This document shows, piece after piece, positions 1 through 8,375 of a stretch of 64,000 nt of DNA. Below the pieces are notes generated by a model. That model was given only the letters and a program-made list of their open reading frames with translations. It did no database searches and was not told where the DNA came from. The DNA lies in contig JBBQGM010000005.1 in assembly GCA_038322995.1 (NCBI GenBank), forward strand, positions 32,864 through 96,863, read 5' to 3'. Source of the DNA: QHXQ01 sp038322995 (GTDB lineage: Bacteria > Acidobacteriota > Blastocatellia > Pyrinomonadales > Pyrinomonadaceae). The position numbers and the translations under genes were made by a program. Within the stretch, counting starts at the first letter, position 1, and every line of letters begins with the position of its first letter.

Positions 1-777
1 GTTGTAGGCGACGTTGCCGAAGCTGCGATAGAAACCGCAATAGCGATTATAGACGACCTCGAAGCCGTGCCGTTCGAGCAAACGCGCGAGCGTGGCGGCG
101 GAGAAATAATGTAGATGCGTGGGCGGATGAATCATGCGCCACTGTCGGCCGCGCAGGCGTGCGTTCAGGCTGTCAGCGTCGGCGGTCGTGATGGCCAACA
201 GCGCGCCGGCTTGCGTGTGCCGCGCGATCTTCTCCACGTACAGGTGCGGCGCGCGGAGATGCTCGATGGTGTCCCATAGACAGACCACGTCGAACCTCTG
301 CGCGCCATAGTCGTGCGCGAGAAAATCGGCTTGCACCACATCGAGCTTTAATTGTTCGCGCGCATGGCGTACGCCCGCGTCCGTGATGTCTATGCCCTGT
401 ACGTGAGCAAACTTGGCGCGCACTTCGGCGAGGAAGAAGCCGTAGGCGCTGCCGATCTCAAGTAGTTGTTGGTGGCGCGCGGGGGCGAGAAACTTTTGCA
501 GGGCCCGAAAGCGCAGTTGAAAATTCTTGCGAAAGAAGCGTTCGTCCGCCGCATAGTCGCTGAACTCCGCGCCGGTGAAGAACTGCTCGTTGTAAAGCTC
601 GAACAGTGCCTCATCCGTCAGCCGCATATCGGCGGAGACATAGCCGCACGCGCGACAGCGCAGGATGCCGGGATAGAGCGGGGCGGCCGGCGCTAGCGCG
701 CCGCAGACAATGCACTCGGCGGCGGCGGGCGTTTCGATCAACGGCGAAATTTGTTGTTGCGCGTTCAACGTGGGCAA
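1..777 (-). CDS. SAM-dependent methyltransferase with zinc ribbon, C-terminus cut by window edge
   Basis: The reading frame runs off the left edge of the window, so only about 259 residues are visible. An N-terminal zinc ribbon is formed by C22-x2-C25 and C41-x2-C44. It is followed by a class I methyltransferase fold with the SAM-binding motif LLEIGSAYGFFLAEV, the acidic VQGIDIT strand, and a WDTIEHLRAP motif typical of Methyltransf_23 proteins. An in-frame stop lies just upstream and there is no early ATG, so a TTG at 777 (or at 768) is the likely start. It heads a minus-strand set of polysaccharide genes, so methylation of a sugar or glycan precursor is the inferred role; the substrate cannot be read from sequence. 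Confidence 0.82.
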   Translation of the reverse strand, partial: MPTLNAQQQISPLIETPAAAECIVCGALAPAAPLYPGILRCRACGYVSADMRLTDEALFELYNEQFFTGAEFSDYAADERFFRKNFQLRFRALQKFLAPARHQQLLEIGSAYGFFLAEVRAKFAHVQGIDITDAGVRHAREQLKLDVVQADFLAHDYGAQRFDVVCLWDTIEHLRAPHLYVEKIARHTQAGALLAITTADADSLNARLRGRQWRMIHPPTHLHYFSAATLARLLERHGFEVVYNRYCGFYRSFGNVAYN

Positions 778-838
778 TGGACGTTTCGTCGGTTATGAGT
801 TGTCAGAAGCAATTTGCCAACTCAGCGTCAGCAGAAGG

Positions 839-923
839 TGATCCACGAAACACACGAAACAATACGAAAGGGCATATCTGTTCGGTGTTCTGGTTCGTGT
901 TGCTTCGTGTGTTTCGTGGATCA
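839..923. repeat. Long intergenic palindrome with 30-bp arms
   Basis: The arms 839-868 and 894-923 are reverse complements with two mismatches that would be G-U pairs in RNA. Each arm is built from degenerate ACGAAA/TTTCGT units about 9 bp apart. It lies between the GT2 gene (ends 959, minus) and the methyltransferase start (777, minus), so it could be a terminator or a mobile palindromic repeat. There is no clear U-tract. Confidence 0.75.
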
Positions 924-958
924 TTTCCCTCAGCCTGTCCGAGTTGTCATACAATTTC

Positions 959-1990
959 TCAGAATAATTCCTCGTCCTTGATGAAGCGCGGGCGGGCCTT
1001 CACCTCTTTGTAAATCTTGCCGATGTACTCGCCGACGAGGCCGAGGAAGACGATCTGCACGCCGCCGAGGAAATAGATCGGAATGACCGTGCCGGCCCAA
1101 CCGGGCGGCGTGTGCCCGACGAGTTTTTCATATAGATAGAAGAGCGTCATCGCGCAACTGAACAGAAAGACGAGTGCGCCGGTGAACGTGACCAACCGCA
1201 GCGGCACGACGCTGAACGACGTGATGCCGTCGAGCGCCAGCGAAGCGAGTTTGCTGAAGCTGTGCTTCGACGTGCCCGCCGCGCGCCGCCGCGCGTCGAA
1301 GGGCACCGTATCGGAGCGATAGCCGATGTCCACGAAGATGCCGCGCAGGAATAAATTGTATTCGCGATATTCGGCGATGGCCGCGAGCGCCTTGTGCGAG
1401 ACGAGCCGATACTCCGAGTGATGCTTGATGATGCGTGCGCCCAACAGGTTCATCAGGTTGTAGAAGAACCATGAAGTGGCGCGCTTCACCGGCGAGCTTG
1501 GGCCATACCTGCGCCGCACACCATAGACGATGTGCGCGCCCTGCCGATACTTAGCCAAAAACTGGGTGATGACCGCTTCGTCCTGCTGCAAGTCCGCGTC
1601 AATCGTGACGACGCAATCGGCGCGCTCTTTCACCCCCAGGAGGCCGGCTAAGAGCGCGTTCTGCGTGCCGACGTTGCGCGCCAGCTTCAAGCCCTTCACC
1701 GTCGCGTCCTGTTCGTGCAGCGTTTCGATGATGGCCCACGTCGCATCGTGGCTGCCGTCGTCCACGAAGTAGATGAAACTCGCGCGCTCGATCTGACCGT
1801 CGGCGCTGAGTTGTTGCAACAAGGCGCAGAGCCGTGCGGCTGTGTCCGCGACGACCAACTCTTCGTTGAGACAGGGCACGACGATGGCGAGCAGCGGGCA
1901 CGCGCGCGCCCGCTCTGGCGGCGCAACTTGCGTGCGGCTGCGCGCCGGTGCGGCCACGCTCTCACCTGTGCTGCGGGTCGTCAGACTCAA
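959..1990 (-). CDS. Family 2 glycosyltransferase, polyprenyl-phosphate sugar transferase type
   Basis: This 343-residue protein resembles DPM1/ArnC/GtrB-type enzymes that move a sugar from a nucleotide donor to a polyprenyl phosphate at the inner membrane. The N-terminal GT2 domain begins at LLAIVVPCLNEE, has the FVDDGSHD segment and the metal-binding VTIDADLQQDEAV motif. Two hydrophobic segments near residues 262-285 and 298-325 form the usual C-terminal membrane hairpin. No ATG precedes the domain; the start is TTG at 1990 or GTG at 1957. It lies 18 bp after the double glycosyltransferase gene on the same strand, which fits a lipid-linked oligosaccharide pathway. The sugar is unknown. Confidence 0.88.
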   Translation of the reverse strand: MSLTTRSTGESVAAPARSRTQVAPPERARACPLLAIVVPCLNEELVVADTAARLCALLQQLSADGQIERASFIYFVDDGSHDATWAIIETLHEQDATVKGLKLARNVGTQNALLAGLLGVKERADCVVTIDADLQQDEAVITQFLAKYRQGAHIVYGVRRRYGPSSPVKRATSWFFYNLMNLLGARIIKHHSEYRLVSHKALAAIAEYREYNLFLRGIFVDIGYRSDTVPFDARRRAAGTSKHSFSKLASLALDGITSFSVVPLRLVTFTGALVFLFSCAMTLFYLYEKLVGHTPPGWAGTVIPIYFLGGVQIVFLGLVGEYIGKIYKEVKARPRFIKDEELF

Positions 1991-2008
1991 AGACGTTTGC
2001 GCTCCGGT

Positions 2009-4387
2009 TTAGCTTGGGGCGGCGGCGCTTAATTCGAGCGCGACCGTCAAACGTGCGAGCAACTGCGCGAGACTCGGCCACACCTGTGCGGGTGTGAACG
2101 CGAGCCGGCGCGTGCGTTGCGCCGCGATGATGGTGCGCCGCCTGGCGGCCTCATGCGTCAGTTGGTAAGCGTGTCGGGCAATATCTGCTAATGACTCTGT
2201 CTGCTCGAACAGCACACCGGCTGTGCCCAGCGTTTCAGGTACGGCCGTCGCCCTCAAGGCCAGCACCGGCACGTCAAACCACATCGCTTCGACAAGCGGT
2301 GCGCCGAAGCCCTCGTGCTCGCTAAGCGACAAGTATAGGTGCGCCGTGCGGTAGTACGCCAGCAGCGCCGCATCCGTGATCTGGCCCGGCACTTCGACGT
2401 GCGCCGCCAGATCGAGCCGCGCGATTGTCGCCTGCACATGCTGGACATAGGGATCGGCCGCGCGGCCTGCGCCCGCGATGACTAAACGCGCGCACGGATC
2501 AAGCGTGCGATATTGGGCGAACGCTTCCACCAGTCGCGCCTGTTGTTTGTTCGGCGCGATGCGCCCGACATAAAGCAGGTTCGTGCGCCCGTCCTGCAAA
2601 CGGGCCAGCAGTTCGGCGTCGGGCGCGATGTTCCACTTGGCCGGGTCACATATAATCGGCAATACGCCGGGTGCGTGGAAGCCGCGCGCCGCAAGCTCGC
2701 TGGCGTTGTAGGCCGAATCGCCGACCGCGACGGGGAAGTGGCGCGCGAGCCGGCCGAGGTATGTGCGCCCGGTCTCCAACATCCACGCGAAGCCGGGGCG
2801 GTACGGCGCGTAGCATTCGGCGGGCGTGATGTTGTGATAGACGAGGCACTTCGGCCCCGTGTGCGCGACGGCGAACGCGGTCAACTCCGAACCGATGGAA
2901 TGATGATAGAGCAAGCCGGCGGTCGGTTCAGGTTGGGTTTCGTCGAAGAGGTGCGCCGCGGTCGCCATCTGCGCAGCGCGGCGCTTGACGAAAATCTCGG
3001 ATTCGTAACCGTGTTGCCGCAAGTGCGTGCGGATGGCGCAGGCCTGCTGCGAGATCGCATCGCCGTAAGCGATGTCTGGCAGCAGTTGATGAATCGCGCG
3101 CAGTTCATGCCTGTGGGCCGGCCGAGGCTGAGCGGGTGATGACGACGCAAGCAACGGCGCAGCGTTGTTTGCTTGTGTGAGTCCGAGCAATACTTCATAG
3201 CGCCTGATGACCTTGTCCCAGTCAGCCTGCTCGGCTGCATAAACGCGCCCGCGTGCGCCCAACTCAATTAACTCTTCGTCGGACGTGGCCGCGATACGGG
3301 CGCAGAGTTGCGCCCACTCGGTCTCGGTCGCGGCGAGCCAACCGCCGTTTGCGCGCGTGACCGCGATGGCCGTCGCCGGACAATCGCGGTGCGCGGCGAC
3401 GGGCCGACCCACCGCCCACGCTTCCATCAGCACGCGCGAGAAACTTTCGTTGCGGCTCGGTTGCGCGAGCGCGCGGCAGTGTGTGAGCAGCGCGGCCTTC
3501 AGTTCGTCTGACACGAGACCGAGATCATGTATCCCAACGGGCGCGGCGAACGACGTAGCGCCGGGGCCGGCGAGGACGAGTTGCAGTTCGGCCTCCGGCT
3601 GCGTTGTTTTGAACTGCGCGAAAGCGCGCGTCAGGAGCAGTATGTTTTTAGTCTCATCGCGCCGGCCGAGGTAGAGCAGGAAAGGCGCGCCGTGTAGCTG
3701 TGTGGGCAGCGCGGCGGCGAGTTGGGCCGGTTCGTAGTGGGTGTGCTCGATGCCTTCGCCGACGACCGTGCTGCGCCCGTAGATACCAGGGCCGTAGAGC
3801 CGGAGCGCAAGCTCAAACTCGCCCTCGGAGTTGAACAACAGGCCGCGCGCCACGCGAAATATTTCCGCCGTCTGCGGCAGATAAGCCGCCGCTTCGTCGT
3901 GCAGGCACGGTTGCAGCCATGCGCGGGTGGCGACGAGCGGCACGCCGAGCGTTGTGGACGCGAACATGTAGGGCAGGAAGATGCAGGCGTGATAGTTCTC
4001 GCCCGCGCCGCGCAGATAATCGAGCAACGTGGCCGATTTGATGTTCTCGTGGCCGAACGTGTGCGCGTCGGCCATTGAGACGGGGCTGACGCCGGGGCGG
4101 AGATCGGCCGGCGTGAGCGCAAGCAGTTGCGCGTTGACTTGATCGAAGCGGGCGGCGGCGCGCGGGTCAACGGGGAAGCGGCGGATCGTCAAACCTTGTT
4201 CGTGTGTCGCGCCGGGCGCGTGTTGGTTGAGCGACCAATCTGTTTGGAATGCACGGTTACAAGTAGTCAGCACTTCAACGTTGTGCCCGCGCGCGGCGAG
4301 GCGCGTCGCGATTTGGAAAGCCTGTTGCTCCGCGCCGCCCGGCAGGCTCGCGCCGAACCACGGGCTGATAATGGCGATGGGCTTCAT
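2009..4387 (-). CDS. Fused double GT4-family glycosyltransferase
   Basis: The 792-residue protein contains two complete GT-B modules in one chain. Module 1 (about 1-400) opens with a GGAEQQAF glycine-rich loop, then FLLYLGRRDETKN and the EX7E donor-site motif NESFSRVLMEAWAVG. Module 2 (about 425-792) opens with AIHQLLPDIAYGDAIS, then LLYVGRIAPNKQ and EHEGFGAPLVEAM. Both catalytic motifs look intact, so it probably adds two sugars in succession to a polysaccharide precursor in the cytoplasm. The ATG at 4387 overlaps the stop of the upstream gene by 4 bp (ATGA), which indicates translational coupling. Donor and acceptor sugars are unknown. Confidence 0.9.
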   Translation of the reverse strand: MKPIAIISPWFGASLPGGAEQQAFQIATRLAARGHNVEVLTTCNRAFQTDWSLNQHAPGATHEQGLTIRRFPVDPRAAARFDQVNAQLLALTPADLRPGVSPVSMADAHTFGHENIKSATLLDYLRGAGENYHACIFLPYMFASTTLGVPLVATRAWLQPCLHDEAAAYLPQTAEIFRVARGLLFNSEGEFELALRLYGPGIYGRSTVVGEGIEHTHYEPAQLAAALPTQLHGAPFLLYLGRRDETKNILLLTRAFAQFKTTQPEAELQLVLAGPGATSFAAPVGIHDLGLVSDELKAALLTHCRALAQPSRNESFSRVLMEAWAVGRPVAAHRDCPATAIAVTRANGGWLAATETEWAQLCARIAATSDEELIELGARGRVYAAEQADWDKVIRRYEVLLGLTQANNAAPLLASSSPAQPRPAHRHELRAIHQLLPDIAYGDAISQQACAIRTHLRQHGYESEIFVKRRAAQMATAAHLFDETQPEPTAGLLYHHSIGSELTAFAVAHTGPKCLVYHNITPAECYAPYRPGFAWMLETGRTYLGRLARHFPVAVGDSAYNASELAARGFHAPGVLPIICDPAKWNIAPDAELLARLQDGRTNLLYVGRIAPNKQQARLVEAFAQYRTLDPCARLVIAGAGRAADPYVQHVQATIARLDLAAHVEVPGQITDAALLAYYRTAHLYLSLSEHEGFGAPLVEAMWFDVPVLALRATAVPETLGTAGVLFEQTESLADIARHAYQLTHEAARRRTIIAAQRTRRLAFTPAQVWPSLAQLLARLTVALELSAAAPS

Positions 4388-5361
4388 GGCTGGTCGCGTT
4401 CGGGCTGGGCCGCGTGTTCATCTGTACGGGCCGGCATGGGTGGGTCTGTCGCGGCTGCCACGAGCGCGGGCAGTTGGCGCACCTGTGCGGCCAACTGCAC
4501 ACGCAACTGCTCTTGTTGTGCGGACAACTCGCGCAACTGCTCCTGAAACTCGCCGAGCACCACGCGCTGCGTCTCGACGATGACGCGCTGTTCTTGCATG
4601 AGAAACTCCCGCTGCCCGCCCAACCCTAACAAGTCTGTCTGTAATTGGGCCTGCACCTGCCGTTGTTGCGCCTGAAACTGCGCAAGCTCGGCCTGCACCT
4701 GCCGTTGTTGCGCTTGAAACCGTTCAAGTTCCGCCTGCACTTCGGCATGTCGCGCCGACAACTCGATGAGTGAGTCAGAGAGCATCAGCACACCTTGCAC
4801 AGCATCGGCGGCCAGAGCGCTACTATCCGGCACGTCGCGGTTGCCTTGCGCGACGGCCGGCGCAAGCACTTCGTTGAGGTAATCGGCGAGGCGTTGCTGC
4901 TGCGCCAGCGCATAAATTTCAAATTGCTGTTGGTGCTGCATCAACACGGGCAAGCGCGTGAGACCGCGCAGCAGGCGCAACACGTAGCCCACGACGGGCC
5001 AGCGGGTTACGCGGCGCAACATGGGCGACGGCAGCCCGACCACCTGCACTGCCGTTGTGCCGGCGCACAAGCTCTCGATGATCTCAACTTTGCTGCGCCG
5101 GCCCGTGCGCAGATTGTCGAGCGTGTGCGCCAGTTCCGCGTCCGTCGGCGCGCGATGGCAGAGCGCAGCGTACGCGTGCGCGACGAACGCGCGGTCGTGA
5201 TAGCGCACCAACTCGGCGAGTTGATACTGGGCGGCCCCGGCGTGCGCCGCGACGGCTTGCAACTCAAACGGGGGAAGATCGTGCGCCGGCACGTCGGCCG
5301 CGCTGCCGCTGCCCGGTGTGCCCGCTTCGGTCTCATTCATCGGCTTGTTCACTTCAATCAT
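4384..5361 (-). CDS. DUF4214-domain coiled-coil protein
   Basis: About 325 residues. Near residues 55-100 is a segment with the look of DUF4214 (YHDRAFVAHAYAALCHRAP, then a short basic stretch and IIESLC), a domain often found in glycan-modifying or surface-layer proteins. A hydrophobic stretch follows (VVGYVLRLLRGL). The C-terminal half is a long glutamine-rich coiled coil with a 14-residue direct repeat (core FQAQQRQVQAEL). I prefer the ATG at 5361; an upstream TTG at 5400 and an ATG at 5340 are alternatives. It sits between the ABC ATPase and the double glycosyltransferase, overlapping the latter by 4 bp, so a scaffold or chain-length role in glycan assembly is a guess. Confidence 0.75.
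   Translation of the reverse strand: MIEVNKPMNETEAGTPGSGSAADVPAHDLPPFELQAVAAHAGAAQYQLAELVRYHDRAFVAHAYAALCHRAPTDAELAHTLDNLRTGRRSKVEIIESLCAGTTAVQVVGLPSPMLRRVTRWPVVGYVLRLLRGLTRLPVLMQHQQQFEIYALAQQQRLADYLNEVLAPAVAQGNRDVPDSSALAADAVQGVLMLSDSLIELSARHAEVQAELERFQAQQRQVQAELAQFQAQQRQVQAQLQTDLLGLGGQREFLMQEQRVIVETQRVVLGEFQEQLRELSAQQEQLRVQLAAQVRQLPALVAAATDPPMPARTDEHAAQPERDQP
4649..4732. repeat. 42-bp tandem repeat coding for two coiled-coil heptads
   Basis: Two adjacent 42-bp copies (4649-4690 and 4691-4732) and the start of a third encode a repeated Q-rich 14-residue unit. The 14-residue period equals exactly two heptads, so the copy number can change without disturbing the coiled coil of the host gene. 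Confidence 0.8.
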
Positions 5362-5406
5362 CGACCCAATCCGCACGGCCGGTAGCCGGATAAGCGGCAA
5401 TCCGAT

Positions 5407-6714
5407 TTAAGCTTCGACGGCGCTAAGCGGCGCAGGTATGCCGACGCGCCGGGCGGTGACGCGCGCGTTGAGGTTGGCCAGCCCTTCCATCTCGACAGCG
5501 CAGGCAACGCGGAAGAAGATAACGCCGTCGAGCCAATCGTAAGCGACACCGGCGGGCGAGTGAACTGCGAGCGAGACGAAATAGTGCTCTTGCCCAAGCC
5601 AGCAGTTGAACGCGAACGTCGCTTCCAACACATCGCCGCGCTGCGCCGCGCCCAACTCCAAGCCGCGCTGTTCCGTGTTTGTGCCATAGACGTTGATGCC
5701 GTGGCGATTGCGGATCATGAAGCCGCACACGGGCTGCGCCACGTCCGCGTGAAACCGGAAGCGCATACGGATCGACACGGGCGCACCCGTCTCGATCAAC
5801 TCGGCCGGTTGTGCGTGCTCATCAAGTAACTCGGCGGAGATCACTTCAGCGTGCCCGTTGCCGTGCCGGTACTGATATTGTAGCGGCGCACGTTCGCTCT
5901 CGACTCCGGCTTGTGCTAGCGGTGCAACGTCCCCTTGTTGTGCCTGCGCGTCCGCTCGTTCACCCGCTTTGTAAGCGGCCTCGCTCGCCATGATCAGGCG
6001 TTGATAGCGATTGAGCACATCCACAGGCGCACCGTCGGCGATCATCGTGCCTTGATGAAGCAATATCGCGCGCGAGCAAAGGGCGCGCACTAGCGTCGGC
6101 TCGTGCGAGACGAAAAGGATCGTCGTGCCGTGCTCCTGCATCTCCTTGATGCGGCGCACGCAGCGATGTTGGAAGATCGTGTCGCCCACCGACAGGGCCT
6201 CATCAACGATCAAGATGTCCGGGTCGGCGTTGACCGCAATGGCGAAGGCGAGGCGCACATACATGCCGGAGGAGTAAGTCTTGACCGGCTGATGCAGGAA
6301 GTCGCCGATCTCTGCGAAGCGTTCGATCAACGGCAAGCGCGCCTCGGTCTCGGCTTTCGAGAAACCAAGCAGCGCGGCGTTCATGAAAACATTTTCCAGT
6401 CCGGTGAATTCGAGATTGAAGCCTGCGCCGAGCTCCAGCAAGGCCGCCACACGCCCGTCCACCCAGACGTGGCCGTGCGTTGGATCAAGCGTGCCCGCGA
6501 TGATCTGCAAAAGCGTTGACTTGCCTGAACCGTTTGGCCCGATGATGCCGGTGGTCGTGCCGCGCTCGATCTCGAAACTGATCTCTCTGAGCGCCCAGAA
6601 CTCGCGATGCCACTGCCAGCGCCCGCGCGTCAGTGCTTCCTTCAGCCGGTCGCTCGGTCGCTCGTAGATGCGATACTGCTTCGCCACGCCCTCGACGCGC
6701 AGTGCGTTACTCAT
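5407..6714 (-). CDS. ABC transporter ATP-binding protein, polysaccharide export (Wzt type)
   Basis: A 435-residue ATPase that should power export of a lipid-linked polysaccharide across the inner membrane. The nucleotide-binding domain (about 1-235) has Walker A GPNGSGKST, signature YSSGMYVRLAFAIA, Walker B PDILIVDEA and the H-loop FVSHEP. The C-terminal extension (about 300-435, containing FMIRNRHGINVYGTNTEQRG) matches the Wzt C-terminal beta-sandwich that reads the non-reducing end of the glycan. The start is the ATG at 6714; a TAGGGT hexamer sits exactly 7 nt before it and no clear RBS is visible. Its permease partner is encoded 1.7 kb away on the opposite strand at 8383, separated by a low-GC insert. 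Confidence 0.93.
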   Translation of the reverse strand: MSNALRVEGVAKQYRIYERPSDRLKEALTRGRWQWHREFWALREISFEIERGTTTGIIGPNGSGKSTLLQIIAGTLDPTHGHVWVDGRVAALLELGAGFNLEFTGLENVFMNAALLGFSKAETEARLPLIERFAEIGDFLHQPVKTYSSGMYVRLAFAIAVNADPDILIVDEALSVGDTIFQHRCVRRIKEMQEHGTTILFVSHEPTLVRALCSRAILLHQGTMIADGAPVDVLNRYQRLIMASEAAYKAGERADAQAQQGDVAPLAQAGVESERAPLQYQYRHGNGHAEVISAELLDEHAQPAELIETGAPVSIRMRFRFHADVAQPVCGFMIRNRHGINVYGTNTEQRGLELGAAQRGDVLEATFAFNCWLGQEHYFVSLAVHSPAGVAYDWLDGVIFFRVACAVEMEGLANLNARVTARRVGIPAPLSAVEA

Positions 6715-6721
6715 AATGCAA

Positions 6722-6727
6722 ACCCTA
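6722..6727 (-). promoter_or_regulatory. Possible leaderless -10 element of the Wzt-type gene
   Basis: TAGGGT lies 7 nt before the ATG at 6714. It is the weakest of five TANNNT-N7-ATG sites in the window; no convincing -35 was found. Confidence 0.35.
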
Positions 6728-6736
6728 TCCAAAAAA

Positions 6737-6751
6737 GCGACAGGTGACAAG
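6737..6751. repeat. Half-arm heptamer repeat
   Basis: Two GACAGGT/GACAAGT heptamers in 7-bp register lie upstream of the Wzt-type gene. They belong to the same AAGTGAC-type family as the hairpin at 27046, but no inverted arm is seen here. Confidence 0.45.
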
Positions 6752-6880
6752 TGTTAATCGTGCAGATAAAGTGTGGGCTCTTGAAGCTACCTTAACTCGT
6801 TGATAGGTTCTAAGCAATTTAGATAGGGACAGCGGGGTCGTAGGTTAAAGCTTAATTGGTGAAAGGATTTGAAGAACTCA

Positions 6881-7678
6881 ATGACTAAAAACAGAAGTGA
6901 ACTAACCCTCTCTCAGTGGAAGGAGAGAGCGAAGAATTACTTAAATGTGGTAATGGCCGAGGCTATGCGCAGGGAGTTGCTCAAGGGCAATGCAGTTAAA
7001 ACTACGCGCCGGAAATATATATCGAGAGATAAACTCAAACTTGTCTTTGACCCTGTTACATGCACTGTCGAAGACGCTTACGGAGGCGTTTTAACCTGTA
7101 CTTATGATATTGGCCGCACGTTGGTAGGTTTGAGCAGAGAGTTTCAGAAAATGGAGGTGACAGAAGACGAAATTGTAAACTATGCCAAAGATGATGAGAC
7201 GGAGATAGATACTGCGATGGCGAAATTCGCTTTCCGTCATGAAGCCGAAATGTTCTCCAGAAGTAAAGCCGGTAGGTTCTTGCACGAACAACTTCAACCT
7301 GCGTTAAAGGAACTTCTGGTTCAGCTAGTTGATGAGGCATACCTTACAGGCGTGCGTGAATACGGTATTGAGCTTGTCCAGCCTGCCAAGACCTTTGAGC
7401 AGATCGGGCGAAAGCATATCGCACATATAAAGCGTAGGTCTGGCTTGGTGCCTGCACCGGGGCGACCACCAATACGGACGAAAGATGACCTTCTTAACGA
7501 AGTGCGGGTCATAATGTCGAAGCAGAAGCAGATGTCGACTTTGCCACGTGTAGCAGAAGCGATGAATTATGGCGGCTTAAGAGGCGGAGGCAGTGCGTTG
7601 GGAAAATTATTAAAACACCACGGGATAAGTTGGAAGCAATTAAAGAGAGAATGGATAGAAGCTAAAAAACGGAAGTAA
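6881..7678 (+). CDS. Orphan hypothetical protein in low-GC island
   Basis: I do not recognise this 265-residue protein. It is charged and mostly predicted helical, with no signal peptide or membrane segment. Around residue 200 is a proline-basic GRPPIRTKDDLL linker, and the C-terminal 60 residues (KLLKHHGISWKQLKREW) have the look of a helix-turn-helix. The ATG at 6881 follows GAAG at 6 nt; an in-frame TTG at 6869 is less likely. Its base composition is clearly more AT-rich than the flanking polysaccharide genes, and it is followed by a hicA-type toxin gene, so it is probably acquired DNA. A small CGCTTTC/GAAAGCG hairpin (7698-7718) follows the stop codon. Confidence 0.7.
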   Translation: MTKNRSELTLSQWKERAKNYLNVVMAEAMRRELLKGNAVKTTRRKYISRDKLKLVFDPVTCTVEDAYGGVLTCTYDIGRTLVGLSREFQKMEVTEDEIVNYAKDDETEIDTAMAKFAFRHEAEMFSRSKAGRFLHEQLQPALKELLVQLVDEAYLTGVREYGIELVQPAKTFEQIGRKHIAHIKRRSGLVPAPGRPPIRTKDDLLNEVRVIMSKQKQMSTLPRVAEAMNYGGLRGGGSALGKLLKHHGISWKQLKREWIEAKKRK

Positions 7679-7764
7679 TTATTCCTGAATTAATACCCGC
7701 TTTCTAAAGGCGAAAGCGAGTTACTCTTTGCCTGCGATATTGTCAGCGATAAAGAGGATTAAGT

Positions 7765-7986
7765 ATGACAGGGAAACTGCCCGCATTAAAACCAAAAGCA
7801 GTTATTAAGGCGCTGGGGCGCGGCGGGTTCTATGTGCATCGGGTTGCTGGCAGCCACTACATACTCAAGAAAGGTAGCCAGCGCGTCACTGTGCCGTATC
7901 ACAACAAGGATTTGAAGCCAGGCACTTTGGCCGCAATAATCAACCAGACGGGGATGACAGCTACAGAGTTTTTGGCGTTGCTTTGA
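7765..7986 (+). CDS. hicA: HicA-family mRNA interferase toxin
   Basis: This 73-residue protein is a typical HicA/YcfA double-stranded-RNA-binding-fold toxin that cleaves mRNA on the ribosome-independent pathway known for the family. The residues LPALKPKAVIKALGRGGFY form helix 1, the catalytic histidine sits in VAGSHYILKK, and the end has the usual LKPGTLAAIINQTGM helix. A GAGG RBS lies 8 nt before the ATG. The matching HicB gene is on the opposite strand, its stop only 9 bp beyond this one, so the pair is convergent rather than an operon. Length and motifs are full-size, so the toxin appears intact. Confidence 0.9.
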   Translation: MTGKLPALKPKAVIKALGRGGFYVHRVAGSHYILKKGSQRVTVPYHNKDLKPGTLAAIINQTGMTATEFLALL

Positions 7987-7995
7987 ACAATGAGA

Positions 7996-8223
7996 TCAGG
8001 CCAACTCGACGCAGACTGCTTCAGTAATTGACCTGTCGGTGGGAAGCGCCTCGCCGTCCTCTTGGAGGCTTTCAAGGTAGCCGCGGATCGCATCGGCAGC
8101 CATGGCCCGCGCCTCTGCGAGCGTATCTCCCTCTGTCACCAAACCGGGCAAAGCCGGGCAGGTGACTACATACCCTCCGGTTTCATCTGGCGTCATTATA
8201 ACGGTGTAGTTAAGGACTTTCAT
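7996..8223 (-). CDS. hicB: HicB-family antitoxin, convergent to hicA
   Basis: This 75-residue protein has the HicB partial RNase-H fold: YTVIMTPDETGGYVVTCPAL, then PGLVTEGDT and ARAMAADAIRGYLESLQEDG. It would bind and inhibit the HicA toxin. There is no room for a C-terminal DNA-binding domain, so self-repression of the kind seen in longer HicB proteins is not expected. The ATG at 8223 is preferred over upstream in-frame starts because of family alignment and because an extended -10 (TGGTATAAT) lies exactly 7 nt before it. The gene is oriented tail-to-tail with hicA, which is unusual for this family. Confidence 0.87.
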   Translation of the reverse strand: MKVLNYTVIMTPDETGGYVVTCPALPGLVTEGDTLAEARAMAADAIRGYLESLQEDGEALPTDRSITEAVCVELA

Positions 8224-8230
8224 GCCGGGC

Positions 8231-8239
8231 ATTATACCA
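8231..8239 (-). promoter_or_regulatory. Extended -10 promoter giving leaderless hicB
   Basis: On the minus strand TGGTATAAT is an extended -10 with a perfect TATAAT. Its last base is 7 nt from the hicB ATG, so transcription would begin at or next to the start codon. Confidence 0.65.
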
Positions 8240-8347
8240 CTCGGCGCTTTAGGCACACAGTAGCATTAAAACTGTCTGTTCGCTTTTCTAGTTTCACAAA
8301 CTGCCCGTATGGTAGCCAGGTGGTTTGGCTTAACTGTTGTGCCTCAC

Positions 8348-8375
8348 TTGTCATCGGTTGCGGTTGGGTTAGAAT
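8348..8375 (+). promoter_or_regulatory. Sigma-70-like promoter of the Wzm-type gene
   Basis: TTGTCA (8348-8353), a 16-bp spacer and TAGAAT (8370-8375) are followed by 7 nt and the ATG at 8383. The arrangement predicts a leaderless mRNA. Confidence 0.6.
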
